64,000 bases of DNA from Dermatophagoides farinae (lineage: Eukaryota > Arthropoda > Arachnida > Sarcoptiformes > Pyroglyphidae): contig NC_134679.1 in the NCBI RefSeq assembly GCF_024713945.1, positions 4,407,001 to 4,471,000 on the forward strand. The letters are read 5' to 3'. Below the pieces are notes generated by a model, which worked only from the letters and a program-made list of their open reading frames with translations, ran no database searches and was not told the origin of the DNA. Shown one piece after another: positions 50,901-63,322 of the stretch. Both the position numbers and the translations under genes were made by a program. Numbering within the stretch: the first letter of the stretch is position 1; every line of letters begins with the position of its first letter.

Positions 50901-51060
50901 AAAGTACTTCAATTTTACCGATAACATCGGATATTTCGGGCCAAAATTCATCCACAACTCCATTCAATTTATCGAGGGCAAAAATTTTCATTTCACATAG
51001 TGAATCATCCAACAATGATATGATTCCAGAAGCGGATGTGAGATGCAATTTTTGATGCAT
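47989..51060 (-). CDS. PSMD1: 26S proteasome regulatory subunit Rpn2 / PSMD1
   Basis: Largest scaffold subunit of the 19S base, binding ubiquitin receptors such as Rpn13 at its C terminus. Two exons, complement(47989..49598, 49665..51060), give 1001 aa (human 953). The N-terminal helical solenoid has [42 protein letters not shown]-type repeats and [20 protein letters not shown]. The PC (proteasome/cyclosome) repeats follow from about residue 450 to 780, for example [50 protein letters not shown] and [16 protein letters not shown] Lys/Glu linker leads to [12 protein letters not shown] and ends [12 protein letters not shown], the Rpn13-binding tail. The 66-nt intron has a GTAAGT donor and a TACTAAATTAG acceptor with an overlapping branch-point-like motif. 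The start at 51060 is the ATG nearest the family start; an in-frame ATG at 51096 is possible. Confidence 0.97.
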
Positions 51061-52348
51061 CTTTAGATGAATAAATGGATCGATTAAAGTAAACAAAAAT
51101 AAAAGAAAAAAATCGTTTTCAAATACGTTTTGTAAATTTGAATGAATAGGCTTTCAAACCAAATAGAAAAATGCAGTCAGTCAAGAATGACAAAGCGTTT
51201 ACTCTGTTCAATTTCTAAACATTTAACTATTTCGACTCGATCATATCGTACGGCTATTTCAACTGATTGAAAATTTTCATTTAAAATTTCATCAATTAAA
51301 CGCGCCATTAAATTCATGACAATAATTATGCAAACTTGAATCATTGAATAATCATCATCATAATCATTGTTAATTTATTTTATCAAATAAAATTTTGTCC
51401 AAATTCTAAATGAAAAATTACAAACCATTTGAAAGCTATAGAGTAATAGATCTGATGAGAATTCACAGATTCATTTGTCGTCGATGCTCATTTTAATTCT
51501 CATCGATTTTCATATAATGAAACTTGCTTTTGTTTCTATTATTGTATAACTATGAATGATTCTATTCGTTATTTATTTTCACAATTCTGGAAGCTGATTC
51601 AGCATCATTCCAAGTTGAATAGTTTTATTTATTTTGGAATTCTATATAGCATATATTGTTCTGTATCCTGGTTCTGGGGTCCTGGCTGGCACGAAAAAAA
51701 AACAAACACAGTCACACATGTGCAATATGTTTGTAGATTTCACAACTCCTCCCTCTCCTATTATTCTGTCTGTATCTATTGATGGCCGCATCTTTTTTTT
51801 TTTTTTGATTCATATATTCAATCCACAAGGTCTTTTGTGAGTGGATCCCTTGTGTGAGAGGCCCGAGTGTATGAAAAATTTTTGTGTGTTAATGTGATGA
51901 TGTTTTGGCTTTCTTTATTTTTCATGATACATTTTAGATAAAAATTCTTTCAACCGTAACACAAACACACACACACACACACATCAGAAACATAAATCCA
52001 TTCAGCCATCGATCGATTTTTGTACAAATATAAAATCCATGTAATCTTGGATTTTTATGTCCTTACATCGGACACAACACACACACACACATGCATTCGA
52101 ATATTTTTTTTTTCCTTTCTATTATCATCACTATTTATATCTGAATAGAACATTTTTGTGTTCATCCTAAACCAACGAAGAAAAAAAAAATTCTTGTCCA
52201 ATTATGGACATTACCATTGGTTATTGGTTATTATTATCGTCTAATTGATGATTATTATTATCGATGTCCTGATACATTGTGTCCATTGTATTCAACATTT
52301 TCATTCAATAATTATTTCATTTTCAACTTAAAAATTAATTTTTCAAAA
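51061..52348. other. divergent intergenic region PSMD1 / Stardust
   Basis: About 1.3 kb without a supported exon. Promoters for PSMD1 (leftward) and the Stardust-type gene (rightward) are expected here. Two CA microsatellites lie near 51963-51982 and 52075-52091. Confidence 0.6.
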
Positions 52349-53058
52349 ATGGTCGATATTGGTGGTTATGTGATAGTGCTCGTCGAACGTGACGATAAAA
52401 TCAAATTATTTGGTAAGTTTTTCTTTTTTTTTCTCTATTCATTATCAACAAAAAAAATGAAATTAATGAGAACTAATGAATTTTTTTCTCAATTTTTAAT
52501 TTTCATAATTTAAAATCAATCAAACCCCAGGCTCACCAGCCGAACGTAAAGATTGTGATGAAATACTTGAAGTAAATGGCAATAATTTAGACAATATGTC
52601 TCATAAACAAATCATTGATTACATACATCAGGTAAGATTATTGATATCCAACAAATCCAAAAAAACAATCATTATCCGAATAAAATCTGATGATGATGAT
52701 GATGTGAATTCTTTATTTTTTTTTTAAAAAAACTTCGAAATTTCTAACAGAGCATGCTCTATTCGTAACATATTAATCAAAGATGCTTCATACCTATACA
52801 GGTTATTCCCTCTTTACACGTAGCCACTACCGCAGCCAGGTTTTTTTTCAATCCTCAGGTGCGACAACACCAACAATAAAAAAAACATATACTCGGCATA
52901 CATAAACATTTCACATTCTTGTGGTGTCTTTATATGCCTGTTTTATGTGGTCGTTGTCGTCATCTTTTATCAAATTCAAGAAGCAGATTAGACTTTGGGG
53001 CCACACTGTTGTGCTTGCTGTTTTGCTACGTCTTCTTGGGACTCTCTGTCCTATTTTT

Positions 53059-53098
<40 letters not shown>

Positions 53099-56000
53099 TG
53101 AGCTTGTTTTGAGTCATCATCATCATCATCATCATTTTTATTTTTTTTTCTGAAAATTCTTTTCACTAGAAACTTATGAACGAGCTTATCATTGTGTTTT
53201 TATGTAATTATATATACAATTTGAAATGAATTACTAAATGACATAGTGTTGATTTACATTTGTGCCATCTTTGTTGTACATCATCATCAAACATTCTTGA
53301 CATTCCTCATCTCATTGATCAATTTTTGTGTTTATTTTGAAAAAATTCAATGAAAGTAAATTGAATTTAACCATCAGCAATTGTAAGTCAATCATGTAAT
53401 TGTTAACATTCATTGTCATTTGTCAATTGAGAATAATATTTACAAAAGGTTCATATTGCTGTTAAACATCATTATAATCATTAACATTTTTATAGCCAAT
53501 ATAATTTCCTTGTTGGAAACCGTTGTTTTGTTGTTGTTGATTGTTAGTTTGTTAATCATAATGGCAGGATGAATAGTAAAAATCACCGTAGAAACCTAAC
53601 CACCATCATCATCATCATTATCACTTGAGTGAACAAATCTATTGATTGATGTTGCCTATGAATATGAAAAACATACATCGCCCAATGCCAAAATACATCA
53701 ATATCATTAATATGTGTGTATATATGAATTGCCTTTAAAAGGTGTGAATTATATCCATCCAAATGATGGTTTCCATCGAATGATGACGATGTAATCATCG
53801 ATTTTTATATTGCATATTGCATACCTGTATTTTAAGTTATAAAATTTAAATACATGGAATGTTATGTGTAAATGTATACATGTATGCTTGTGTATACTTT
53901 TCATGTATATCATCATTGATGTTCAATCGATTCATTTATTTATTCATTCATTTCGGTTATTGTACTATATGTATAAATTATCGTAAGTATATTTGGGACA
54001 TATACTAAATATAATAATTACTTGGTGTTGATCTAATTTGCGGTCATCATCATGCAATGTGTGTGTGTGTATGTGTATGTGATGTGTATATAATGTATCT
54101 TTCGGCTTCAGTCGGTTATTATCACGACAACGACAATGGCAATTATATATGGATCAGTAATTTAGAAACAAAACAAAAGAAACGATAATTATAAACAAAA
54201 GTGAAATGAAATTTTTTTTTTGTTTTTGTTTTTTCCATTTACAATTGTCTTTCGGTGTTTTTTTTTCTGGTCATCCATCGATGATTTTCACCTGATGATG
54301 TTCAACAGAGAATTCAGGATTCATGTGATAAATGAATAATGATCTTATTTTTTTTTTTATTTAATTCAAACACATGAATACATACAAGTCAATTGTCATT
54401 GACATTATCATCATTGTTTTAATTGTTTTCATTTCTTATTAACAACACCACACCCACATGATGATGATGATGATGATAATATAATTTTTTTTTTCTCAAC
54501 ACAAAAACGTTTGAATTCATACGATCTAGATTTTATTCTAGATCATCTCTTTTTTTTCTTATCATCATCATCATGATTATTACTACTGTATTATGATGTT
54601 CATCCATTGTTTTTGGAACTTTTATCCACCAAAGTAAGATGAGTTTTTATTATTTGACCAAATGAAGATGGCTACTGACTTATACTGCTACTGTCAAGCA
54701 ATTTAGTTTAGCAATTTAAATTTCTCTTCTTACTTGCCTTTTTTTGGACATGATTTATATTTTTGTTTTCTCAGATGAGAAAATTCTTTCTCTTTTTCCC
54801 TGAATGTTTTGTTACGTTGATTTTTTTTTAATCTTTCTTTCTTTTTCACTGATTCTCTTTTGTGTTTTATTTTTTCACCCCCACCCCCACTCCCCACAGT
54901 GCATCAAATCTCGTACCATATGTCTACGAGTTAAACGTCGTAATACGGATAAATTGGGTGAGTTTTTTTTTAAACGATATCATTTAGCAAATTACAAACT
55001 GTGAATACCATACAAAAACAAACCGACAAAATTAAGATCAATCAATTGGAAATTTGAACCAAATTTCTATAGAGAAAAAAAACGAATTGCATCGACAATA
55101 CCGGTGTATTTTATAATAAACAAAAAAAAAAAAAAAATGGTAGCTGCAGCTTTTCGAAAAAGACAATCCCGTTTTGCTGTTGATTGTAGATTTCGAATAA
55201 AACTGATTTTTTTTTCTTTGACGGCCAATCAAGAGATTCCAATAAAACATTCGAAAAAATCATGATATCTCGACTTTTGAACTTGGTAGTGTTGCATGAC
55301 TGGTTTAGGTTGGTTAGGTTAGGTTGTTGTTGTTGTTGTATGTGTCTATGTCAGTCTGTCTTTCTCACTTGAGATTCGTTTTTAGCATCAATTTTTTTTT
55401 GGCTTCATACATATAGCAAGAATATTTATTTTTCATCGCCAGATATGCATGATTAGAATGATTGCATTTTTCGCCTCTCCAGGTGAATGGCAATTTTTTT
55501 TCAAATTTTGAGTTCAATTCGCCACTCAATATGATCATTGATCATTGATGTATGGTTTGTGAATGACGTTTGACCAGTTTTGTTGTTGATGTTGTTGTTA
55601 CTGTTGTTATTAAATGTTTAATGTTGAAAAAAAATATTGATCATTGATCGAAAATGAATTCATTATCAATTTTTTTTCTGTTGATTCATGATTTTATTTA
55701 TTTATTTTTTTTTTGATTGCGGTCATAATAATATCTCAATCATTGAATTAATGAATGCCATATATCATTATCCTATCTATTCGATTGATAAATTGATACA
55801 TTTATTAATGTGAAAAACATTTTTTTTTCTTTTCATTTCATTCATTTTTTTCCCAATGTTCATTGACTCTCTTTTCATCGATTTGTGTTGAAATGATTAT
55901 CATTTACAATGGAATAGAACTTGATTCCTCACCGATTGATGCATTCATCATTGGTAATCGTGCCCGTGAACATTTCGATAAGATTGTTAATAATAATAAC

Positions 56001-59000
56001 ATTGATAATGATGATGATGGTGATTGGCCAAATAATAATAATAAGAATAATATTGAAAATAAACCAAATAAATCAACATCATCATCATCATCAACACCAA
56101 ATAAAAATCGTAAAACACCCACCAAAGTGATCAAACCGCGTGACATTGCCGAGCTATCTAAATTGTTAAGTAAGTTACTTTTGTTGTTCTATATTGACAT
56201 TTTTTAATCCTCACCAATACATAAATTATTCATTTAATGATTCAAACAATTTAATTTTCTTTGATAAAATAGACGAAGAAGACAATCGTCCACAGCAGCA
56301 CCAACAAGTTGAAATCAAACATCAACAACCGTCATCAGTCATACAATCTTTCAAACAACATAAATCCTTATCACCAACATCATCTAATCAATCATCATCG
56401 AATCGTGATTCCACACAAAATTCTACATCGAACAATTCTTCCGATTTTATAGTGATTACAACGACATCATCATCCTCAGTTATAGCAAATACACAACGAC
56501 AGCAAAAAGTCATTGCTACATCCACTGATGTGAATCCATCATCATCATTTAAATACGCTAAACTTACATCCGAAAGTGGCTATTCTATTTCATCAGTTTG
56601 TTTAAACGCCGAAACTTCTTATGATAAAACGATCATTGTCGAACAAGAACAAAAACAGCAACCAGAATCAAACAAAATGGAATTAGTTGAATTGAATTCA
56701 CAACAATCACATCACCATCATCATCATCATCATCATAATCATCACCATACTCATCCTCATCAACAACAACATCAGCAACATCAATCATTTCAAATACATC
56801 GAGAATTACCAGTCGATGTACCAGATTCATTTGTAGGTGTGGTCAAACAAACACCACGTTATCCACCACCCCAACCTCCGCAAAGATTCACGTCGACATC
56901 ATCTTCATCCGGTCCGGCAAATGCACACTCTGTAACGACGACTACAGATCAGCGTTTAAATTTAACGGATAAATATCGGAAATATTCCGATGAATTTAAT
57001 AGGAAAAAAGAAGAGGAAGAATTTCTTCGTTCGAGCTTACGATCAAGTACAAAGTTACAACAACTGAAAGAACAAAATAATAATGGTCATCATATGATTG
57101 AACCAATGGTGAATATTGCATTCGAACCAGATGATGATCAACAACAGCAACAACTTATGGTATCCTATTCAAATAATGGTTATGGTTCATTTGCTACAAC
57201 ACAACAGCCACCGTCTTCTAATATTCGGATGGAACGAGAATCCGATAAAGGTTTGTTTGATGCTTATTGTCAATCTTTGATTTTTTGAATATCAATGGGA
57301 TTTTTCTTTTGTTATGCAGTGCTTCCATTACCGTATCTGGAAATGATTGTGGAAAACATACGACAATCATTGAACGCTGATCTTAAAGAGCTAATACAGG
57401 AAAGTAAACTGAAAAATTTGGTTTCCATTTATTCGGTATTGATGCAACATCAACATTCAAAAATGAATTCCTATCTTGATTCGCAGCAATCACTTCGGCC
57501 ACCGAGCTATAATTCAATCACAAGACCAATGAATCATCCCCCATCGCAGTCATTGCATCATATACATCATCATCAACCGGAAATATTGAATCTTCAATCA
57601 CCACCACAACCTGTTCATGGCTATAGCCATCATCCATCAAATGTGTTGCCATTTGGCGGAAACAATTGTAACAATGATGCCATAGCTAGTGACTCATTGC
57701 AGGAAACTATCAATACATTGCAACAAAATGTAAGAGATTTCACATTTGATTAAATTTTTCAATAAATAAATCTTATCATTTCCTCTTTTTTTACTAGCTG
57801 ATACACCCGGATGCTGCCGAGTTACTTGAAATATTGACTAGATTTGAATTAGAAACACTTTGCTATGCTTATGATCGTGTATTGGCTGAAAGCCAAAAGA
57901 ACATGTTAGCATTGTTGCCGGATGAAATTCATGGTAAATAAGGATTTTTTTTATTCATATTTTGGTTATCATTTATCTGATTTTATTTTACAGAGGATAA
58001 AGTACACGAAATCGAAATGCTCGACACTCTGCATTCTGGAGTGAAAGTTGTACAAATTGAAAAAACATCATGTGAACCGCTTGGTGCTACCGTTCGCAAT
58101 GAACCGGATGGTTCGGTTATCATTGGTCGAATTATCAAAGGTGGTGCTGCACATAAATCAGGTATGGTTTTCTGTGCTAGTTCTTTGTTTTGTTCTGGAA
58201 ACCCTAATATTTTTTGTTAACAGGCATGCTACATGAAGGTGATGAAATTCTTGAAGTGAATGGCATCGAAATGAAAGGTCGTAATGTCAATCAAGTTTGC
58301 GATCTGCTTTCCGAAATGACTGGTAAGCTAAATGTCATGGTCAATTGAATCCATTTAATTCTATGTTAAATTTAGGTACATTAACTTTTGTGATAGCCAT
58401 ACGTGATAGTTTGATGCGTGTTAATCCTCATTTAATGGGTGCAACTGTGGCAGCCGCTAATAATCAAGTATTGCATTTACGTGCTTTATTCGATTATGAT
58501 CCAGATGAAGACTTGTATATACCATGTCGAGAATTGGGCATTTGTTTTAACAAAGGTGACATTTTACATGTCATCGATCAATCGGATATTAATTGGTGGC
58601 AAGCATATCGTGAAGGTGATGAACATGATCAATCATTGGCCGGTTTAATTCCTTCCATACAATTCCAAATTCAGTATGTATTTTGTTTTTTTAGTTGATA
58701 ATATATATAATCATATTAAGTAATAAAATTTTCACTCACAGGCGTGAAGCAATGAAACAATCCATCCTAAATGACTCAACTGTGAATACATCGAATCGAA
58801 AATCTCGATTTGCTAATGGAAAACCTAAATCACCATCATTGCTTTTCAATTGTGGAAAACGTTCTTTGGAGAGAAAAAAGAAGAAAAATTCCAAACAGAG
58901 ATTGATATTAACACATGAAGAAATATTAACATATGAAGAAGTATGCTACTATCACCCACGGCCAAATTTTAAGGTATGACTTTTCTATCAACATAATCAT

Positions 59001-59772
59001 CTCAAATATAAATAATTATTATTTGATTAGCGTCCCATTGTTCTTATTGGACCGGCCAATATTGGTCGTCATGAATTAAGGCAAAGATTAATGCAAGATA
59101 CCGATCGATTTGCTGCAGCTGTTCCTCATACATCACGGCCACGAAAAGATGGCGAATTCGATGGAATCGATTATCATTTTATTTCAAGACAAATGTTTGA
59201 GCATGACATTAAAGAAAGTAAGTTTTTGCTACCCATTTTTATGCCAATTGTTGTTACTTATCTTTTTATAAATATCATATAGGTCGATTTGTTGAACATG
59301 GTGAATATGAGAAAAATTATTATGGCACATCTTTTGCTGCGATCGAAGCGGTAGTTCATTCGGGTAAAATTTGTGTTCTCAATCTTCATGTTCATTCTAT
59401 CCCATTACTTCGTCAAGGTCAAGCTGGTATGTGTTTAAATACAATAATATATCTGTTTCGTAAAAACTAATTAAATCTTTAAAAATAGGTGCAAAATTGA
59501 AACCATTCTTTGTGTTTGTAGCTCCACCTACACAACCAGAAAACTTACATCGGTTATTGGCATTAAAAAATACAAGCGAAGGCAGCACATTTACCGTGGC
59601 AGATTATCAATCTATCATTGATGAAGCGACCGAAATCGAAATAAAATTTGGCCATTTTTTTGATATGGTCCTACAGATGACCGATATCGAGAGTGCCTAT
59701 CAAGAATTATTAACCGAAATCAATGCATTAGATCATGAGCCACAATGGATACCAAGTCAATGGGTAAAATGA
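52349..59772 (+). CDS. sdt: MAGUK Stardust / PALS1 (MPP5), with N-terminal PDZ-like cassette
   Basis: Apical polarity scaffold of the Crumbs complex. Model: join(52349..52412, 52531..52631, 54900..54957, 55918..56169, 56273..57250, 57320..57729, 57798..57933, 57994..58161, 58224..58322, 58376..58673, 58742..58973, 59031..59217, 59283..59426, 59489..59772), 1136 aa. Exons 1-3 give a PDZ-like segment ([19 protein letters not shown], then THE-like helix and [11 protein letters not shown]). Exons 4-5 are Ser/Gln/His-rich. L27-type helices lie near 485-535 and 607-655. The PDZ domain is near 681-765 ([19 protein letters not shown]), the SH3 near 788-850, and the guanylate-kinase-like domain 933-1125 ([17 protein letters not shown], lacking the catalytic P-loop Lys as in other MAGUKs), ending QWIPSQWVK. 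The conserved body (exons 6-14) is secure. The link from exon 3 to exon 4 is phase-compatible but has a weak acceptor, and an in-frame ATG at 55893 offers an alternative start. Confidence 0.9.
52632..54899 (+). other. 2.3-kb intron of the Stardust-type gene
   Basis: Much longer than the usual 55-100 nt intron in this window. It has a GTAAGA donor and a CCCCACAG acceptor. It contains a CA microsatellite (53063-53089), ATC runs and poly-T, and no supported nested gene. The length suggests intronic regulatory elements or an alternative promoter. Confidence 0.6.
53063..53089. repeat. (AC)n microsatellite
   Basis: About thirteen AC units, the longest CA/TG run in the window, inside the long Stardust intron. 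Confidence 0.9.
54958..55917 (+). other. 960-nt intron or alternative 5' region of the Stardust-type gene
   Basis: Bounded by a GTGAGT donor and a GGAATAG acceptor with a weak pyrimidine tract. If exons 1-3 do not join exon 4, this stretch would be the promoter and 5' UTR of a shorter form starting at the ATG at 55893. No other gene was seen. Confidence 0.5.
56710..56775. repeat. CAT/CAC run encoding poly-His in Stardust exon 5
   Basis: Encodes a stretch of nine His, one Asn and further His/Thr/Pro/Gln residues in the N-terminal linker. It is a coding microsatellite likely to vary in length between individuals. Confidence 0.85.
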
Positions 59773-60466
59773 AAATGTACTGGATTCTGGTTTGCTGTTT
59801 TTTTATTTATTTCTGTTCAATCGTTAATTCATATATGACCAAATCCAATCATATGTTAATCATCTTTCTTTCTCTCTCTCTTTTTTGTTGTTGTTGATCT
59901 CTCCCTATATATATAAATATATTCGCTCCATATCGAGCATTTGCCATTTCATATAATACCATTTTATTTAAATTATACTGTAATCAGATTCAAATCTTCC
60001 AAATCGTCCTATACTTTACAACATATATTAATCTGCATTTCTCATACGATGCTATTCCATTTTTTTTTCGATGGGAATTTTTTAGCCACTTTTCCTTATT
60101 CATCGATGTAAATATGTTAACGAAATAAGATTTATCTATAAAAATAGATCATTCTATTGTATTTTAATTTTAATTAAAATTAAAAATATGGCATTTTTGA
60201 TTTGAAAATTTTGAAAACATAGTTTATGAATGACCACTTTGAAAAACAAACCAACATTTGTTTCTGCCCGATGATTGGTTGATTTTCTGGAACGAAAATA
60301 GACAAACACAAGAACAGACAAGACCGTCTGCGCATGTCCTTTATAATTTCACAACGGTTTTTCTTTTGCGCTTTTTTTCAGTTGTGGTCAATCAGTTGGT
60401 CTTGTTTTTTTTAGTTTTCACATTATTAACAACAATTATTAAATTAATTTTTTTTGTTTGAAAAAA
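59773..60466. other. intergenic region between Stardust and CENP-C
   Basis: About 690 bp between two plus-strand genes. It holds the Stardust 3' UTR, a CT run near 59870-59882 and a short ATTTTAATTTTAATTAAAAT-like palindrome near 60158-60186. The CENP-C promoter is expected at its right end. Confidence 0.6.
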
Positions 60467-63154
60467 ATGGCTAATAATAACAAAACTAATTGGGACGATA
60501 TTTGGGACAAGATTGTGAATTTACACCGAACCACAGAACAACCAAGACGTTCTTTTATAAGTGATGATTCTTTCTCTGTTTCGAGTTTGGATTTTTCTAA
60601 CATAGATATCGATGAAAGTGATGAAAATTGTTCGAAATCACTGTCGAATAAACCCCAATCACCATCAATAGAATCATGTAACAGTAGTTACAATGATAAA
60701 ATTTTCTGTTCAACTTCCCAAAAAACAACATTGGCCAATTGTAAGTTTAATATATTAGATGCAAAACATGTTCATATAAAAAAAATTTTTACAATAGATT
60801 CTTTGCACAAATTATCCAATATCACCATTTTGGCTGCCAAAAATGAATCTTATAATAAACAACAACCGTCGCATAAATCCCTTTCGTTATCTGAAAATAT
60901 CAAAACAAATTCTCCAAATGATGCTGGCCAGACTGTTCATAATTCAACTAAAAGAAGTAAGTTTATTTAAAAAAAAAATAAAAAATTAATAATTAATTCA
61001 ATAATAGCTATTGTTCATACAGAACATGATGATATATTCAACAGTGAATTTTCCAAAAAACCGCGTCCAAGTAACATTCCGTTTGATGAGACTAAGACAA
61101 CAATGAATAAAGAATTGACTGATCTTATCTTAAAAAACATGGATTCACCATATAATTCACCATGTACACCAAATGTCATCCGTAATCTTGATAAACAGGC
61201 ATCGTTTTTTTGTATGACCAAAACTTTCTACCAAACCAATACATTCTATCGTTCAAGAACTGAAATAGAAGCTTGCCGACGTAATGATTCACAAGTAATA
61301 AACAGTATTCCATTATTTAATGATGATATTCAAAAAATATATGAAGATACGCGTGAATTGTCAAGTGGAGTTGTTTTGATTGAAAAAAATCAACCACCGA
61401 AAACATTGGTCACTGAAATTGTTTCAATCCATGGGGATAATGATGATGAGCAGGATGGAAATTATATAGTCGATCTAATTGAAGAACTTCATAAGGATAA
61501 ATCAATCAGCGAAAAGTCAACAGAAAATGAAATTCAACCAGAAGGTAAAGGCAACCACTCTGAAATGGAACAATCAATCGATGAATTTATATTGGAAAAT
61601 AATGCAACAGATGGTTTCGAATCAATTAATGATGAACAAATGGATAAAATGGACAACTTTGAAGAACCCGAAGTTTCTGTTCACGGAAAAGAAAATGAAC
61701 CATCAATAATTTCGGAACACGAATTGTATGCAGAAATGAATAATAAAAATGATTTCCAGCCAGAATTGTCACCACCAGAAAATCAATTAATCATCAAAAA
61801 AACACAAAAAGAATGTTTACTTAATCAAACATTTGACATTTCGAATAAATCGGCAAAAGAAAAACCTTCAGAAAAAAGTTCATCTTCAACTGTTAATGGA
61901 AATAGCCCAGTTCAAAAAAAATTATCATTATCAAAGAAAAAAATGAACTTATTGGTACCATACGATTTAAATTCAACAGAAGAGGACATTTCTTTTGGTA
62001 ATTCTTTACACAAAATTGTTCATTGCCCATCCATTGATAGTCATTCGAACAATATTGATGATGATGTAAGCCAAGATATTTATGATTCAAATGTTGACAA
62101 AAATGAAATTGGCCATTTACAGGATGTTGCATTATCGCCGATTCATTTCGATAATGATAGCGATGTTGAATTCAATGAATTAATGGATTGCCACTATGAT
62201 GACCGTATTGATGATGAACATGAAAAAATGCCTTCCAATCATTTTTTTGCCAATCTTTCATCTGATAACGAACAAGAAAATCAGTATCATGAAGACAATG
62301 TATCAAGTTCACCCAAAAGATCTGATTACATTAATAGAATAGAAGATTCTAGTTCTCCTGAATTGATTATACGACGTCATAAGAAACAGAAACAAAAAAA
62401 TTATTTTGATCGAATGTTGAAAATCGTTACAAATAATGATAATATTGCTCCAGTTAATTATGAAAATAATTTGCGCCGATCACAACGAAATCGTATAAAG
62501 CCATTGGATTATTGGCGTGGTCAACGTCCAATTTATAAAATGGAACAGAAACAAATTAATGACCAAGTTGTGACTATGCCCACAATTGTTGGTATAGCTA
62601 AACCATGTCAACCTGTCATTAAACGACGTCGGTTTAATAAAAAAACTAACAAAAGAAATATAAATAACAATGCGGATGACAATGGCAACAATAATGAACA
62701 TCAATGTTATGAAACGCAAACTTCTTCAAATGCTAGAACAAAATTACAGGACATTCTAAATCTATCGGTTCAATCCAAAAAAATCCCACAGAAATCATTG
62801 ATCAATTGTCCAGAATTTGTAAAAAATATTCCATCGCTCAATTTTAAACCATCTGAAAAGTCTAAAGGAATTCATACAGCTTTAATCGAAAAAGATGATC
62901 GAGGAAGAGCATTCGGTATGATGCGATTTGAATCATTCGCATCGAAAAAGAAAGGTCGTAATGGTTCCTATACTACATATTTCATGGTCATTTATGGAGC
63001 ATTTATATTGAAAGTAGATGATGAAGATGACGTTCTCATAAAGAGTGGGTCATATTTTAAAATTCTTCCAAAATCCGAATATTCTATCAAAAATGTTCGT
63101 AATGATGAATCTTTAATACATTTTCTTGTTACGCAAGAACAATCGTCAAATTGA
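60467..63154 (+). CDS. CENPC: centromere protein C (CENP-C / Mif2)
   Basis: Inner kinetochore protein that links CENP-A nucleosomes to the Mis12 complex. Two exons, 60467..60956 and 61023..63154, give 873 aa; the 66-nt intron has a GTAAGT donor and a TTCATACAG acceptor. Two family hallmarks are visible: the CENP-C motif near residues 647-665 (LRRSQRNRIKPLDYW, where the Arg residues and the Tyr-Trp pair contact the nucleosome) and a C-terminal Mif2-type cupin dimerisation domain near 777-870 (RAFGMMRFESFASKKKG, YTTYFMVIYGAFILKVD, SGSYFKILPKSEYSIKN). The N terminus and middle are acidic, Asn/Ser-rich and unconserved, as is normal for this family. The start at 60467 has an A-rich context. No second CENP-C motif was noticed. 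AATAAA signals occur at 63227 and 63246. Human CENP-C is about 940 aa. Confidence 0.92.
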
Positions 63155-63226
63155 ATGAGATTTTTATTCTTTTAATATTTTTTTTTGTTCTCACATAAAT
63201 ATTGGATACAAAATTTCATTCATAAT

Positions 63227-63251
63227 AATAAACTTAAGCATCATCAATAAA
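63227..63251 (+). promoter_or_regulatory. candidate CENP-C polyadenylation signals
   Basis: AATAAA at 63227-63232 and again at 63246-63251, 73-92 nt after the CENP-C stop codon. Confidence 0.5.
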
Positions 63252-63322
63252 TTTAAAACTGTATTGTAAAGATAATTGAGTAAAAATAGAAAAATCTACA
63301 ATTTTAATTATGAAAAGTGTTT

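Noticed and set aside
55038-55250. Minus-strand open frame inside the Stardust intron
   Set aside because: Phe/Lys/Ser-rich with poly-A/T runs, no family similarity and no plausible splice partners.
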